Shown here piece after piece: positions 1 to 7,697 of a stretch of 12,940 nt of DNA. Position 1 is the first letter of the stretch, and the number at the start of each line of letters is the position of its first letter. A program made the translations under genes and the position numbers. Source of the DNA: Selenomonadaceae bacterium (GTDB lineage: Bacteria; Bacillota; Negativicutes; Selenomonadales; Selenomonadaceae); contig JAFXOC010000575.1 in the NCBI GenBank assembly GCA_017529085.1, forward strand, positions 1 through 12,940, in the 5' to 3' direction. Below the pieces are notes generated by a model that was given only the letters and a program-made list of their open reading frames with translations, was not told where the DNA came from and made no database searches.

Positions 1-1
1 A

Positions 2-31
2 CAAGATAAAGCACAAGATTATACAATGTGA
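2..31 (+). CDS. C-terminal tail of an upstream gene (partial)
   Basis: One plus-strand frame is open from the window edge and ends with TGA at 29-31, giving the last nine residues QDKAQDYTM. The stop lies seven bases before a strong terminator hairpin, which is the expected arrangement for the last gene of an upstream operon. The other two plus-strand frames also stop nearby, so the frame is chosen only because its stop sits closest to the hairpin. Nothing can be said about function. Confidence 0.4.
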   Translation, partial: QDKAQDYTM

Positions 32-37
32 GATATA

Positions 38-66
38 AAAATCCCGTCCACAATGGACGGGATTTT
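38..66 (+). terminator. Rho-independent terminator, possibly bidirectional
   Basis: A perfect 13-bp inverted repeat (AAAATCCCGTCCA at 38-50 and its complement at 54-66) with a 3-base loop. The GC-rich inner stem is flanked by A on the left and T on the right, so it could stop transcription from either side. It separates the upstream gene from the methyltransferase fragment and the T4SS operon. Confidence 0.85.
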
Positions 67-104
67 GTTATTTATTTGTAAAAGTCAAGAAAAACCGAAA
101 AAAG

Positions 105-127
105 TTGGCAAATATTTTTTGTATAAT
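105..127 (+). promoter_or_regulatory. Promoter-like segment upstream of the methyltransferase fragment
   Basis: A perfect -10 hexamer TATAAT lies at 122-127, about 38 bases before the chosen ATG at 165. A TTGGCA at 105-110 resembles a -35 box, but the 11-base spacing is too short for a normal sigma-70 promoter, so the true -35 is weak or absent. The segment shares the core AAATATTTTT (110-119) with a second TATAAT-bearing segment at 378-401. Position after a terminator and before a gene supports promoter function; this is inference. Confidence 0.4.
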
Positions 128-164
128 CAGCATAAAGACATTCGCAAAAGGCGTAGGAGCGGTT

Positions 165-374
165 ATGGCAAATGAAGTCGTAAGACGGCTAACGCCGCTT
201 GAATGTGAACGCTTGCAGGGTTTCCCCGATAATTGGACAAAAACAAACCATAATCTTTGCGTGGATTCCACAAGATTTAGAATTATAGGAAACAGTATTG
301 CGATACCGTGCGCAGATTATGTTTTTGCAAGAATGATAAAATACGGATTTGAAAAAAGTCAAGAATTTCCGTAA
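165..374 (+). CDS. C-terminal fragment of a cytosine-C5 DNA methyltransferase (motifs IX and X only)
   Basis: The 69-residue product begins almost at once with RRLTPLECERLQGFPDNW (residues 7-24), the classic motif IX of C5-cytosine methyltransferases. It continues to RIIGNSIAIPCADYV, which is motif X. Motifs I to VIII, including the SAM-binding site and catalytic Pro-Cys, are absent and are not encoded in the bases upstream, which hold a terminator. The ATG at 165 is preferred because TAGGAG (154-159) sits five bases before it; an earlier TTG at 105 overlaps the promoter-like region. Alone it cannot methylate DNA. It could be a remnant, or the small subunit of a split enzyme, as known for M.AquI. 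The family assignment is firm; whether the gene is functional is unknown. Confidence 0.75.
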   Translation: MANEVVRRLTPLECERLQGFPDNWTKTNHNLCVDSTRFRIIGNSIAIPCADYVFARMIKYGFEKSQEFP

Positions 375-377
375 TAT

Positions 378-401
378 TTGAAAATATTTTTGGATTATAA
401 T
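378..401 (+). promoter_or_regulatory. Promoter-like segment upstream of the pilin gene
   Basis: TTGAAA (378-383) and a perfect TATAAT (396-401) are separated by only 12 bases, again too short for a textbook sigma-70 promoter. The -10 lies about 40 bases before the trbC start at 443 and just after the stop of the methyltransferase fragment. It shares AAATATTTTT (382-391) with the segment at 105-127. It is the best candidate start point for the T4SS transcript, but no start site is proven. Confidence 0.4.
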
Positions 402-442
402 TTCCATGTAAAAATTTATTTATTAGTTTGGGAGGAATCTTT

Positions 443-826
443 ATGAATACCAAATTGAAAAAATACCTCAAGACAGCTTTAAATAAAGCCGTAACCTTTG
501 TGAAAGAAAACAAAGGCACAATTTTAACGCTCGGTGCGTATATGGTTTTGATTCCCGTAATGGGCGAATGTTCTAAGGCGGGTAATGTTGAGATAACTCC
601 TTTAAAAGCACCTTTGGAAATGTTTACCAATTTCATAACAGGTCCGGCGCCTGCGGCGTTTACGGTAATTTCTGGAGCAACGGCGGCTATTGCATGGGGC
701 GCAGGTTGGGAACAGTCCATTATGCAAAGAGCCTTAAAATGCGTTGGCGGTGGGGCGGTCGCAACATCTGTCGGTGAAGGAATGAGTTGGATCGGCATTG
801 ACAAAGCTTCCGCTTGCTTGATGTGA
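443..826 (+). CDS. trbC: TrbC/VirB2-family conjugative pilin subunit
   Basis: The 127-residue protein has a lysine-rich N-terminus, a hydrophobic segment at about 26-42 that acts as a signal or anchor, a short polar stretch, and a pilin-like half. That half begins TPLKAPLEMFTNFITGPAP (residues 52-70) and has two glycine- and alanine-rich hydrophobic segments (about 70-88 and 96-117). The GPxA-type turn followed by a small-residue helix is typical of TrbC/VirB2 pilins. ATG 443 is chosen because GGGAGGAA (430-437) lies five bases upstream; the TTG at 428 has no such site. Cysteines occur at 43, 100 and 125. The trbD-like gene follows at once, matching the trbC-trbD-trbE order of P-type systems. 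It would be processed and assembled into the pilus. Assignment rests on pattern and context; VirB2 proteins diverge strongly. Confidence 0.8.
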   Translation: MNTKLKKYLKTALNKAVTFVKENKGTILTLGAYMVLIPVMGECSKAGNVEITPLKAPLEMFTNFITGPAPAAFTVISGATAAIAWGAGWEQSIMQRALKCVGGGAVATSVGEGMSWIGIDKASACLM

Positions 827-833
827 GGCGAGT

Positions 834-1094
834 ATGGAAGATAAAATTTCGTGGGATCACTTGCCTTTTCATCGCGCTTTAACGGAACACATTTTAGTTA
901 TGGGAGCGCCTAGAAGCGTGTTGGTTATAAACGCTATGGTTTCCTTTATGTTTATTATGTGGTTTCACTTTTTATATTTCCTTGCCATAACGGTTGTTGT
1001 GCATTGTATTTGCGTTTACATTTCAAAGGACGATGCTCAATTTTTTGATTGTGTTGGCAAGTATATTCCTAAAAAAAATTATTATTCGGCGTAA
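834..1094 (+). CDS. trbD: TrbD/VirB3-family inner-membrane protein
   Basis: This 86-residue protein matches the TrbD/VirB3 layout. It has an N-terminal FHRALTEHILVMGAPRSVL (compare the usual hR-L-rP-l--GaPr pattern), one long hydrophobic hairpin (about 29-62) and the conserved tail element SKDDAQFFDCV, where family members carry a DPQF-like motif. VirB3 proteins sit in the inner membrane, bind the VirB4 ATPase and help pilin leave the membrane. The ATG is seven bases after the trbC stop, and GAGG overlapping that stop (825-828) serves as ribosome binding site, so translation of the two is probably coupled. A strong hairpin starts within its own stop codon. Confidence 0.88.
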   Translation: MEDKISWDHLPFHRALTEHILVMGAPRSVLVINAMVSFMFIMWFHFLYFLAITVVVHCICVYISKDDAQFFDCVGKYIPKKNYYSA

Positions 1095-1120
1095 ATAGGC
1101 GAGATTTTTCTCGCCTATTT
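1093..1120 (+). terminator. Terminator-like hairpin inside the operon, after trbD
   Basis: AAATAGGCGAG (1093-1103) pairs perfectly with CTCGCCTATTT (1110-1120), and A1104-T1109 extends it to 12 bp around a TTTT loop. The right arm ends in a short T run. It begins in the trbD stop codon and ends 12 bases before the next gene. Since the following genes are clearly part of the same T4SS, it probably acts as a partial terminator or mRNA-stabilising structure, raising pilin and TrbD levels over the downstream genes (inference). Confidence 0.65.
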
Positions 1121-1132
1121 TCAAATATACCT

Positions 1133-2185
1133 ATGAACGGAGTGAAAAATTTGTCTTGGCAAGAATATAGCGCAAAAAATCAAACGGTCGCAGATTGGTT
1201 GCCTTGGGGTGGATTAACCGCTCCTTCTGTACTTGAAAATAAGGACGGCAGTTTTTTAGGGGTGATAAAGTATAAACCTTTGTCGGAAAACACAAAGATT
1301 GAAATTCCCGAAATGCAAAACGGTTGGGCGTTCTGGTTTGAAGAACAGTACCTAAAAACTTATGCCGATTCGTTTTTTGTCGTATGTTGGAATCCTATCA
1401 TAAGAAAGAACGGAATAATCAACGCCTTAAACGGCAAAACATTCTCAAGGAATAAAGCGAGAAGAATCTTCAAAGACGCTTTGTCGGATTTCACGGCGAA
1501 ACTTTCGTCAATAACAGATTGCGAATTATTGGAATATCAAGAACTTATAGATTTCTTGACATTTTCGCTTTCTATGGGAGAAAGCTATGTAGAAATGCCG
1601 GACATACCTTTGTATTTGGACGCTCTTTTATCAAACGATATTCCGTGGAGCATAGACGATAAGAACGACATAGGTATCGGCGATAAGTGGTTTGTGGCGG
1701 TTTCCGTTCCCGCTTCGATACAAGATGAAGAACTGGATTTTATCATAAGCGAGTTTAAGGAATATCCTATTCGTCATGTAAGACGCTTGCTGTTATTCGA
1801 CAAAGAATCCGCAAAAGATATGATGGAGGCGTACACAACGGCGTGGTGCAAGGGAAGAAAATCCATAAAAAATCTGATGTTGAACGATATTATAACCGAT
1901 TTATCGGGATATTATACAGACACTTTGATATTGTTGGCAGACAAAAAAGAACGAGAACTTGTAGAAAAGAACTTATCGGATTTATTGAGCGATTTGGAAT
2001 TATCTTTTCGCATAGAAGAATACAACAGGAAAGATGTGTGGTGGGGAACTTTGCCGGGGGTTTTTAGGGCAAATGTTATGCCGCCGATAACAGGTTTTTC
2101 GGGGTTATATGATTTACTCTCGCATAAAAGCGTAAAAAAGATTGTAATAGGGGATGATAACTATGTATCGCTTGAATCTGTTTGA
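1133..2185 (+). CDS. VirB4/TrbE N-terminal-domain paralogue lacking the ATPase domain
   Basis: The 350-residue protein aligns by eye to the N-terminal part of the VirB4 encoded next door. It has ADWLPWGGLTAPSVLENKDGS (20-40) like the start of TrbE proteins, NGWAFWFEEQ (63-72) against TDWHIWFEAER in the neighbour, and DVWWGTLPGVFRANVMPP (301-318) against DAWFSCVPGMVSPNERRP. It stops just where the neighbour goes on to Walker A, so it has no nucleotide-binding motifs and cannot be an ATPase. It is not a frameshifted piece of the neighbour, because that gene is complete by itself. It overlaps the neighbour by 23-32 bases. No ribosome site precedes ATG 1133; TTG 1151, with GGAG at 1139-1142, is an equally good start. 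It may be a structural partner of the VirB4 hexamer. Family is fairly sure, role inferred. Confidence 0.75.
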   Translation: MNGVKNLSWQEYSAKNQTVADWLPWGGLTAPSVLENKDGSFLGVIKYKPLSENTKIEIPEMQNGWAFWFEEQYLKTYADSFFVVCWNPIIRKNGIINALNGKTFSRNKARRIFKDALSDFTAKLSSITDCELLEYQELIDFLTFSLSMGESYVEMPDIPLYLDALLSNDIPWSIDDKNDIGIGDKWFVAVSVPASIQDEELDFIISEFKEYPIRHVRRLLLFDKESAKDMMEAYTTAWCKGRKSIKNLMLNDIITDLSGYYTDTLILLADKKERELVEKNLSDLLSDLELSFRIEEYNRKDVWWGTLPGVFRANVMPPITGFSGLYDLLSHKSVKKIVIGDDNYVSLESV

Positions 2186-4604
2186 CAGAAAAGTGGACAA
2201 ATTGGCAGACAGCTTGAATTTTGGCAGACTTATGACCTTTAAATCCCCCGATGGCAGAGTTTTTCCATATATTATTTGTAAAGACGGCGGTTTTATGCTG
2301 ACTTTCAAATATCGTGGTCCGGATCTGGATTCCGCTATTACGGAAGAATTAGCGATAATTACGCTTCGATTGCAAAGCGCGATAGCTTCCATGAAAACGG
2401 ATTGGCATATCTGGTTTGAAGCGGAAAGAACGCCGTCAACCAATTATCCGAAGGAAAATCATTTCCCCGATAAAGTCACAAAAGGCATGGAAATAGAGAG
2501 AAAATCGCTGTTTTCAGGCGGCACTTATTTTGAATCCAATTTTTACGCAACGCTATATTATTTACCCGCTTCCGATAATCGTGAAAAAATAAAAGCGATT
2601 ATGATTGAAGGACGGGAAAACAAAGAAGTAGACCCCAACGAAACGGTAGCGGATTTTATGGAATCCGTGCAAAAACTTTACGCAGCGTTTCAACATCTTT
2701 CAATTCCCGTAGAGTTTTTATCGACAAACGAATTTTTGACATATATTCACTCAACCGTATCGGAAGATACTAGAAGGATTACAAATCCTCCGTTCCCGAT
2801 ATTGCTCGATCAGTTTTTATTCGATTCGCCGCTTTACGGCGGTTTTGAGCCGAAGTTGGGGAAGAAACACATCAGGATTATAGCGCCGATAGACTTTGCA
2901 AAGGACACATATTTCGGCTATTTTGACGCATTTAACCAAATGAACTTTGCGTATCGTTGGATTACGAGGTGTTCTTGCTTGTCTAAATCCGATGTGTTGT
3001 CGGAACTTGACAGCAAGAAAAGGAAATGGAAAGGTAAGCTGCAATCTATCTTGAGTTTATTGTTTCATCGACAGAATAATGTCGAAAACAATGACGAGAA
3101 TATTTTGTCGAAGTTGGAGGAGATAAGGGAAGCGACAAATGCCGTTGAAGCAGATACTATTTCTTATGTTTTTTTCACGATGGCGATTATCGTAATGGAC
3201 GAAAATAAGGAAATAGTGGAAGAAAAAGCGAAAATGGTGCGACAAGTCTTTGTCAATTTGGGAATGAAAGCGAAGATAGAAGATGTGAACGCATTAGACG
3301 CATGGTTTTCCTGTGTTCCGGGCATGGTATCGCCCAATGAACGCCGTCCGCTGATTTCAACGGGAAATTTGATACACATGATGCCCTTGTCGGATATTTG
3401 GGCGGGGCATGACAAAAACAAACACTTAGTCGCTCCACCTCTTATTTACACACAAACAACTGGCAATACGCCGTTTAGATTAAATCTTCATGTGGGCGAT
3501 GTAGGGCATAGCCTTATAGTAGGTCCGACAGGATCGGGTAAATCCGTGTTGCTGAATTGCTTAGAGGCTTCGTTCAGGCGGTATAAAAACGCCAATGTAA
3601 TAATTTTCGATAAAGGCTCAAGTTCAAAAGTTTTAACTATGGGTATCGGAGGAAACTTTTACGATTTGGGCAATAGCCAAGGTAACGGAGGACTTTCTTT
3701 TCAGCCTTTATCTAGGATTGACGAAGAAAACGAACGCCAATGGGCGCAGGAATGGCTTGCGGATTTTTTGAGGGGTGAAAACTTAGAAGTAACTCCCGAA
3801 ATAAAAGGATTTATTCGAGATGCTTTAGGCACTCTTGCGACAACGCCCAAACAGTTTAGAACCATGACGGGTTTTACAAATTACTTGCAAGACATAAAAC
3901 TAAAACAAGCCTTTTCGCCGTTATGCTTAGACGATGGCAAAGGCAATCCGGGCGAATACGCTTCGATATTCGATTCAGACGAGGACACGCTTGAAATTTC
4001 AAAGTGGCAAACTTTTGAAATGGAAAGACTAATGGAAACCAAGGGTATCGTTGGTCCGACCTTAATGTATATTTTTCATCGTATTGAAGAATCGCTAACG
4101 GGAGAACCTACGCTTATACTTTTGGACGAATGTTGGGTGTTTTTCGACAACGAGATGTTTGCTTCAAAAATCAGGGAATGGCTAAAGGTTTTGCGTAAAT
4201 ATAACGCAAGCGTGGTATTTGCTACGCAGTCGCTTTCCGATATTGCGAAATCTCCGCTTTTAGATACGGTTCTCACCAACTGTCCTACGAGGATTTTCCT
4301 GCCCAACGGCACGGCGTTGGAGGAAAACCAAAAGAAAACCTATGAAATGTTTGGATTGAATCAGCGACAAATTGAAATTATTGCAAGTTCAATACCCAAA
4401 AAACAGTATTATTTTGATTCGCCGGACGGATCTAGGTTGTTCGATCTTGCTCTTTCGGAATGTCCTTATATGCTGTCTTATGTTGCCGTAGGCAAACGCG
4501 AGTTGAATTTATGCAACGATATTTTAGCCGAATACGGCGCGGAAAACTTTGACGAGCATTGGAGAAGGATTAAGGAAGTAGCCTATCCGTCCGAAGTCGG
4601 ATAA
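2163..4604 (+). CDS. trbE: VirB4/TrbE conjugative transfer ATPase
   Basis: A complete 813-residue VirB4-family ATPase. The N-terminal half has the TrbE hallmarks KYRGPDLDSA (49-58) and TDWHIWFEAER, and a lysine-rich DSKKRKWKGKLQS segment. The C-terminal half is a RecA-like ATPase with Walker A GPTGSGKS (454-461), Walker B LILLDE (651-656), the sensor-like TQS (688-690) and a FLPN element (712-715) typical of VirB4. VirB4 is cytoplasmic at the inner membrane, where it hydrolyses ATP to extract pilin and build the T4SS. The start at 2163 is preferred over the in-frame ATG at 2154 because AGGGG (2149-2153) is nine bases upstream of 2163 but touches 2154. It overlaps the end of the N-domain paralogue in a different frame, suggesting coupled translation. 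All key residues are present. Confidence 0.95.
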   Translation: MYRLNLFDRKVDKLADSLNFGRLMTFKSPDGRVFPYIICKDGGFMLTFKYRGPDLDSAITEELAIITLRLQSAIASMKTDWHIWFEAERTPSTNYPKENHFPDKVTKGMEIERKSLFSGGTYFESNFYATLYYLPASDNREKIKAIMIEGRENKEVDPNETVADFMESVQKLYAAFQHLSIPVEFLSTNEFLTYIHSTVSEDTRRITNPPFPILLDQFLFDSPLYGGFEPKLGKKHIRIIAPIDFAKDTYFGYFDAFNQMNFAYRWITRCSCLSKSDVLSELDSKKRKWKGKLQSILSLLFHRQNNVENNDENILSKLEEIREATNAVEADTISYVFFTMAIIVMDENKEIVEEKAKMVRQVFVNLGMKAKIEDVNALDAWFSCVPGMVSPNERRPLISTGNLIHMMPLSDIWAGHDKNKHLVAPPLIYTQTTGNTPFRLNLHVGDVGHSLIVGPTGSGKSVLLNCLEASFRRYKNANVIIFDKGSSSKVLTMGIGGNFYDLGNSQGNGGLSFQPLSRIDEENERQWAQEWLADFLRGENLEVTPEIKGFIRDALGTLATTPKQFRTMTGFTNYLQDIKLKQAFSPLCLDDGKGNPGEYASIFDSDEDTLEISKWQTFEMERLMETKGIVGPTLMYIFHRIEESLTGEPTLILLDECWVFFDNEMFASKIREWLKVLRKYNASVVFATQSLSDIAKSPLLDTVLTNCPTRIFLPNGTALEENQKKTYEMFGLNQRQIEIIASSIPKKQYYFDSPDGSRLFDLALSECPYMLSYVAVGKRELNLCNDILAEYGAENFDEHWRRIKEVAYPSEVG

Positions 4605-4627
4605 TTATAAAAGGAGAGATTGAAATA

Positions 4628-7129
4628 ATGAAAAGCATGGAAAATCTTTATCGTAAATTTTATCAAAAGAACAGCAACAGCGATAAAGAGAAAGATCTTA
4701 TCGGCGAGGTTGACGCTTTGTCTGTTGCGACTATGAAGGAAAACGGTTATTTTAAAAGCACCGCCGTAGATTTTATTCGCTCTATCTCTCCTTTTGCAAG
4801 CAAATTGGACACAAAAAATTCAAAGCTTTATTTTGAAAATCTTTGCAAAGATTGCGGCATAGAGTGGGAGGACGAGGGAGAAGAAGATAAATCGAAGGAA
4901 ACTCACGATAAACTTTTGAATATCTATAAAGATGCGTCAAATGACTTTGCCGATGAATTTGAGGAATGTTATTTTGATTTAGATGTTCAAATATTGTCTG
5001 ATTTAGTGGACAGAGGTTTTATTTGCGATAAAGTATATGAATTTTTCAAGGACAACAGTTTTTACGGTAAAAGGATTTATGATAGAGATAAGGTACATGA
5101 CTACATAGAGCGCGTTTTTGATAAAATGAAGTCTGTTCGGAAGGAAAAATCCGAGCTAGAAAAATCAAAGGTTATGGAAAAGTATAAGGAAATAAAAGAT
5201 ATTTTAGGCAACAATTATATCGACGCAGAAAAGATTTCCCAAAAACAAAAAGACGGTGAAATTGCGTTAAATTTGTTAGTAACCGAAGGTTTTATGAGCG
5301 AAACGGTTTTAGAGGTATTGAAGCAGAACCAAACCGAGCCGAACGAAAGCGAACTCAAGAAAACGGTAGACGCTTGCAGCCAAATAAAGAGAATTTATAA
5401 GGAAATAGATGAAAGTCCGTCAATCGGAGATGCAAGCGATTTTGAAAGCACATACTTCGCCTATGTCAAGAGATTTATGGGGAGAAATTCCCTTCACATA
5501 ATAACTTTTGACGATGAATGTCAAATTTTGAAGGAAATGTTGAAGGAGATAGCCGATGCGGGACATTCCGCAGATTTATATATCCGCAACAACGGTTTAA
5601 ATGCGATTTCTCCCGTATCTCTTGAGCCGTGGCGAGATAACAGCAAGTATTTGTCGATAGTCCTAAGCAATATAAGCGACAACAATTTACACAAAAACAA
5701 AGGTAAGGAAATAGATGCCGAAGATATGTTTATTGATTATTTCGCGGCGTTAAAGAATATAAGCGATTCGCTATTGTCTACGGAAAAATCTATGGAATAC
5801 AAATATATTCTTGTTGTTCGTGAAATGCTTATAAATCATATAAGCGAACAAGTTATAAAAGAAACTTTGCAATCAACGGCGAAAATTTCCGATAAAGTGC
5901 AGTTGGAGTTGATGATTGATAAAACTAAGAATATGTTGAAAAAAGAGTGGGAACTAAAAAATACTTCCGCTAAAAGTAAATTTACGCCTATGATTTTAAG
6001 AAATAGGAGCGTTAAGGAATTAAAAAAAGAAGGATTGACGGCGTTTGATATTTATAAGATCGTGTTGGAGCGTAAAATTTACGATATGCCGAGCATTTCC
6101 GATCGCCTTTACGAATCCTTTGTGGATTTGGATATGGCTGAAAGTTGTTTGAAGCAATATCGTGATTTTGACAGGGATGAGTTGAAAGAAATAATAAACG
6201 GCAGTCCTCGCGCGATTTTGCTTTCCAATTTAGATGTGGTTGAAGCTAAAGATTATGCGGAAAGCGTGATTCAAAAAGCGGAAAAGAGATTGGAAAAAGC
6301 GTATAAAATCCAGAACGAAAAAGACAGAATGGAAAGCGCTTTCAATCAAGAAGGGGATATTACCAAACAAGGTATCGAGAGTAGCGAAAAATTGGAATAT
6401 CCGTATCAGTACAGTAAGAGCGCGTTGAAATTGTTGCTTCTGGGATATGACGATTTATCGGTAAGAAACATAGTTTCTGATATGGCGATAAAGTATAACA
6501 TGAAAGATCCCGAATCGCTTACAAACGATGTTTTGACTTCTGCGAAGAAGATTTACAACAGAATGATGAACATAAAGAATTATGACGGAAGTTCAGGGGA
6601 TCGGCGCGATGCGCAGGAAGAATATATGCGTATTATGCACATAAAGTATTTGGCGAATAACTCTTTGAAACCAAGTATGGACATTGATGTTATCGCCGAA
6701 ATGACTTTAAACAAATTCGCCAAACAAGACATTGTTTTAGCCGTGTCAAAACATTCGCCGTTTGCGATAGAAATGGGAAGAAACGAGAAATATGTCACGA
6801 ATTATTTAGTTCCTCAAGCAGACGGAAAAATAGTGACGGCGCAGAAAAATATAGCTAAAACCAAGCCTATTGTAAAAAGCGAAGTCAAAGAAGATATTTT
6901 GGAAGAATATCGGGATTTGCAGGAGCGGTATAAAAAGGAACACCCGATAATTCCTTACAATATGCGGATGGAAGAATTGGTTGTGGCAAGTTTGGCGATG
7001 GAGAAGTTTGATTTGGATAAAATACAAGTCTTGCTTGACGCTCATTCGCCGTTTAAGAACAGCCAAAAGAATTACGGCGAAAGCATGGCTAACAGGATAG
7101 CGAATAATTTTCTGTCAAAAAGTGTTTGA
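4628..7129 (+). CDS. Unrecognised 833-residue helical repeat protein of the T4SS operon
   Basis: I do not recognise this protein. It is charged, rich in Lys, Glu and Asp, has no signal peptide and no membrane segment, so it should be cytoplasmic. It contains degenerate helix-turn-helix units: a hydrophobic helix, often a Gly plus aromatic residue, a second helix with Val/Ile, and often Ser-Pro-Phe. The clearest are at about 27-58 (SPF 54-56), 117-145, 209-235, 593-620, 684-714 (HSPF 709-712) and 780-810 (HSPF 806-809). Weaker units are near 294-330, 390-416 and 492-528. The ATG is 23 bases after the VirB4 stop; AAAAGGAGAG lies upstream with a slightly long spacer. Similar looking units occur, from memory, in the long tails of some relaxases, so it may be a DNA-transfer or scaffold protein, but no nuclease or NTPase motif was seen. 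Function unknown. Confidence 0.85.
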   Translation: MKSMENLYRKFYQKNSNSDKEKDLIGEVDALSVATMKENGYFKSTAVDFIRSISPFASKLDTKNSKLYFENLCKDCGIEWEDEGEEDKSKETHDKLLNIYKDASNDFADEFEECYFDLDVQILSDLVDRGFICDKVYEFFKDNSFYGKRIYDRDKVHDYIERVFDKMKSVRKEKSELEKSKVMEKYKEIKDILGNNYIDAEKISQKQKDGEIALNLLVTEGFMSETVLEVLKQNQTEPNESELKKTVDACSQIKRIYKEIDESPSIGDASDFESTYFAYVKRFMGRNSLHIITFDDECQILKEMLKEIADAGHSADLYIRNNGLNAISPVSLEPWRDNSKYLSIVLSNISDNNLHKNKGKEIDAEDMFIDYFAALKNISDSLLSTEKSMEYKYILVVREMLINHISEQVIKETLQSTAKISDKVQLELMIDKTKNMLKKEWELKNTSAKSKFTPMILRNRSVKELKKEGLTAFDIYKIVLERKIYDMPSISDRLYESFVDLDMAESCLKQYRDFDRDELKEIINGSPRAILLSNLDVVEAKDYAESVIQKAEKRLEKAYKIQNEKDRMESAFNQEGDITKQGIESSEKLEYPYQYSKSALKLLLLGYDDLSVRNIVSDMAIKYNMKDPESLTNDVLTSAKKIYNRMMNIKNYDGSSGDRRDAQEEYMRIMHIKYLANNSLKPSMDIDVIAEMTLNKFAKQDIVLAVSKHSPFAIEMGRNEKYVTNYLVPQADGKIVTAQKNIAKTKPIVKSEVKEDILEEYRDLQERYKKEHPIIPYNMRMEELVVASLAMEKFDLDKIQVLLDAHSPFKNSQKNYGESMANRIANNFLSKSV

Positions 7130-7140
7130 AAGGATTGAGA

Positions 7141-7683
7141 ATGATTTATAAATTTGCAAAATTCATGTTGATTATCGCCGTTATATTTTTTATTTCCGTG
7201 ACGGAAAAAGCGAACGCCGCCGATTCTTACGATGTTGTTTATTCGGAAATAACACAATTTAACGGCGATCGGTCGCAAGCGGAATGGATAACGCAAGCGA
7301 TATTCTATTCTTCGGAATTATACGGAATAGATCCCGTATTGGTGGCTTCCGTTATGGAGGTAGAAAGTCATTTTCGCTTTAACGCATATTCTCACGCAGG
7401 AGCGATAGGTTTAATGCAACTCATGCCCTCTACGGCAGAGATGGTAGGGGTAAATCCTTACGATCCTTTGGATAATGTTATAGGCGGTGCGTCTTATCTT
7501 CGCACCCAATTAGATAATTTTTCAGGGTACGGGGAATATGCAGTAACAAACGCAGTAGCCGCTTATAATGCAGGAGGTGGCGCAGTTCGGAAATACGGCG
7601 GATGCCCCCCGTATAGAGAAACGATAGATTATGTGTATAAGGTAGCCGATGTTTATAATCGACTAGCTTCTCAATGCGATTAG
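7141..7683 (+). CDS. Secreted lytic transglycosylase (VirB1-like, SLT family)
   Basis: The 180-residue precursor has a signal peptide (about 1-26, cleavage after ANA) and a lysozyme-like SLT domain. It carries GIDPVLVASVMEVESHF with catalytic Glu at 75, GLMQLMPSTA (90-99) and AAYNAGGGAV (140-149). These are the three standard motifs of family 1 lytic transglycosylases. It would cut the glycan strands of peptidoglycan in the periplasm so the T4SS can be inserted, as VirB1 does. ATG 7141 is preferred: AAAGGA (7129-7134) is six bases upstream, while the TTG at 7126 overlaps the previous stop and would put charged residues before the signal peptide. Two cysteines (155 and 179) could form a disulfide near the C-terminus. 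Cell-wall role is certain; link to conjugation comes from context. Confidence 0.92.
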   Translation: MIYKFAKFMLIIAVIFFISVTEKANAADSYDVVYSEITQFNGDRSQAEWITQAIFYSSELYGIDPVLVASVMEVESHFRFNAYSHAGAIGLMQLMPSTAEMVGVNPYDPLDNVIGGASYLRTQLDNFSGYGEYAVTNAVAAYNAGGGAVRKYGGCPPYRETIDYVYKVADVYNRLASQCD

Positions 7684-7697
7684 AAAGGGTGGTTTTT

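Noticed and set aside
105..127. Possible sigma-54 promoter (TTGGCA followed by TTTTG)
   Set aside because: The GC doublet needed at -12 is absent at the right distance from the GG at 107-108.
283..804. A 173-codon open frame on the minus strand opposite trbC
   Set aside because: It overlaps the pilin and methyltransferase genes fully, has no ribosome site and a composition typical of an antisense shadow.
1133..4604. The two VirB4 genes as one gene broken by a frameshift
   Set aside because: The downstream gene has its own complete N-terminal domain, so joining them would give two N-domains in a row; they are paralogues.
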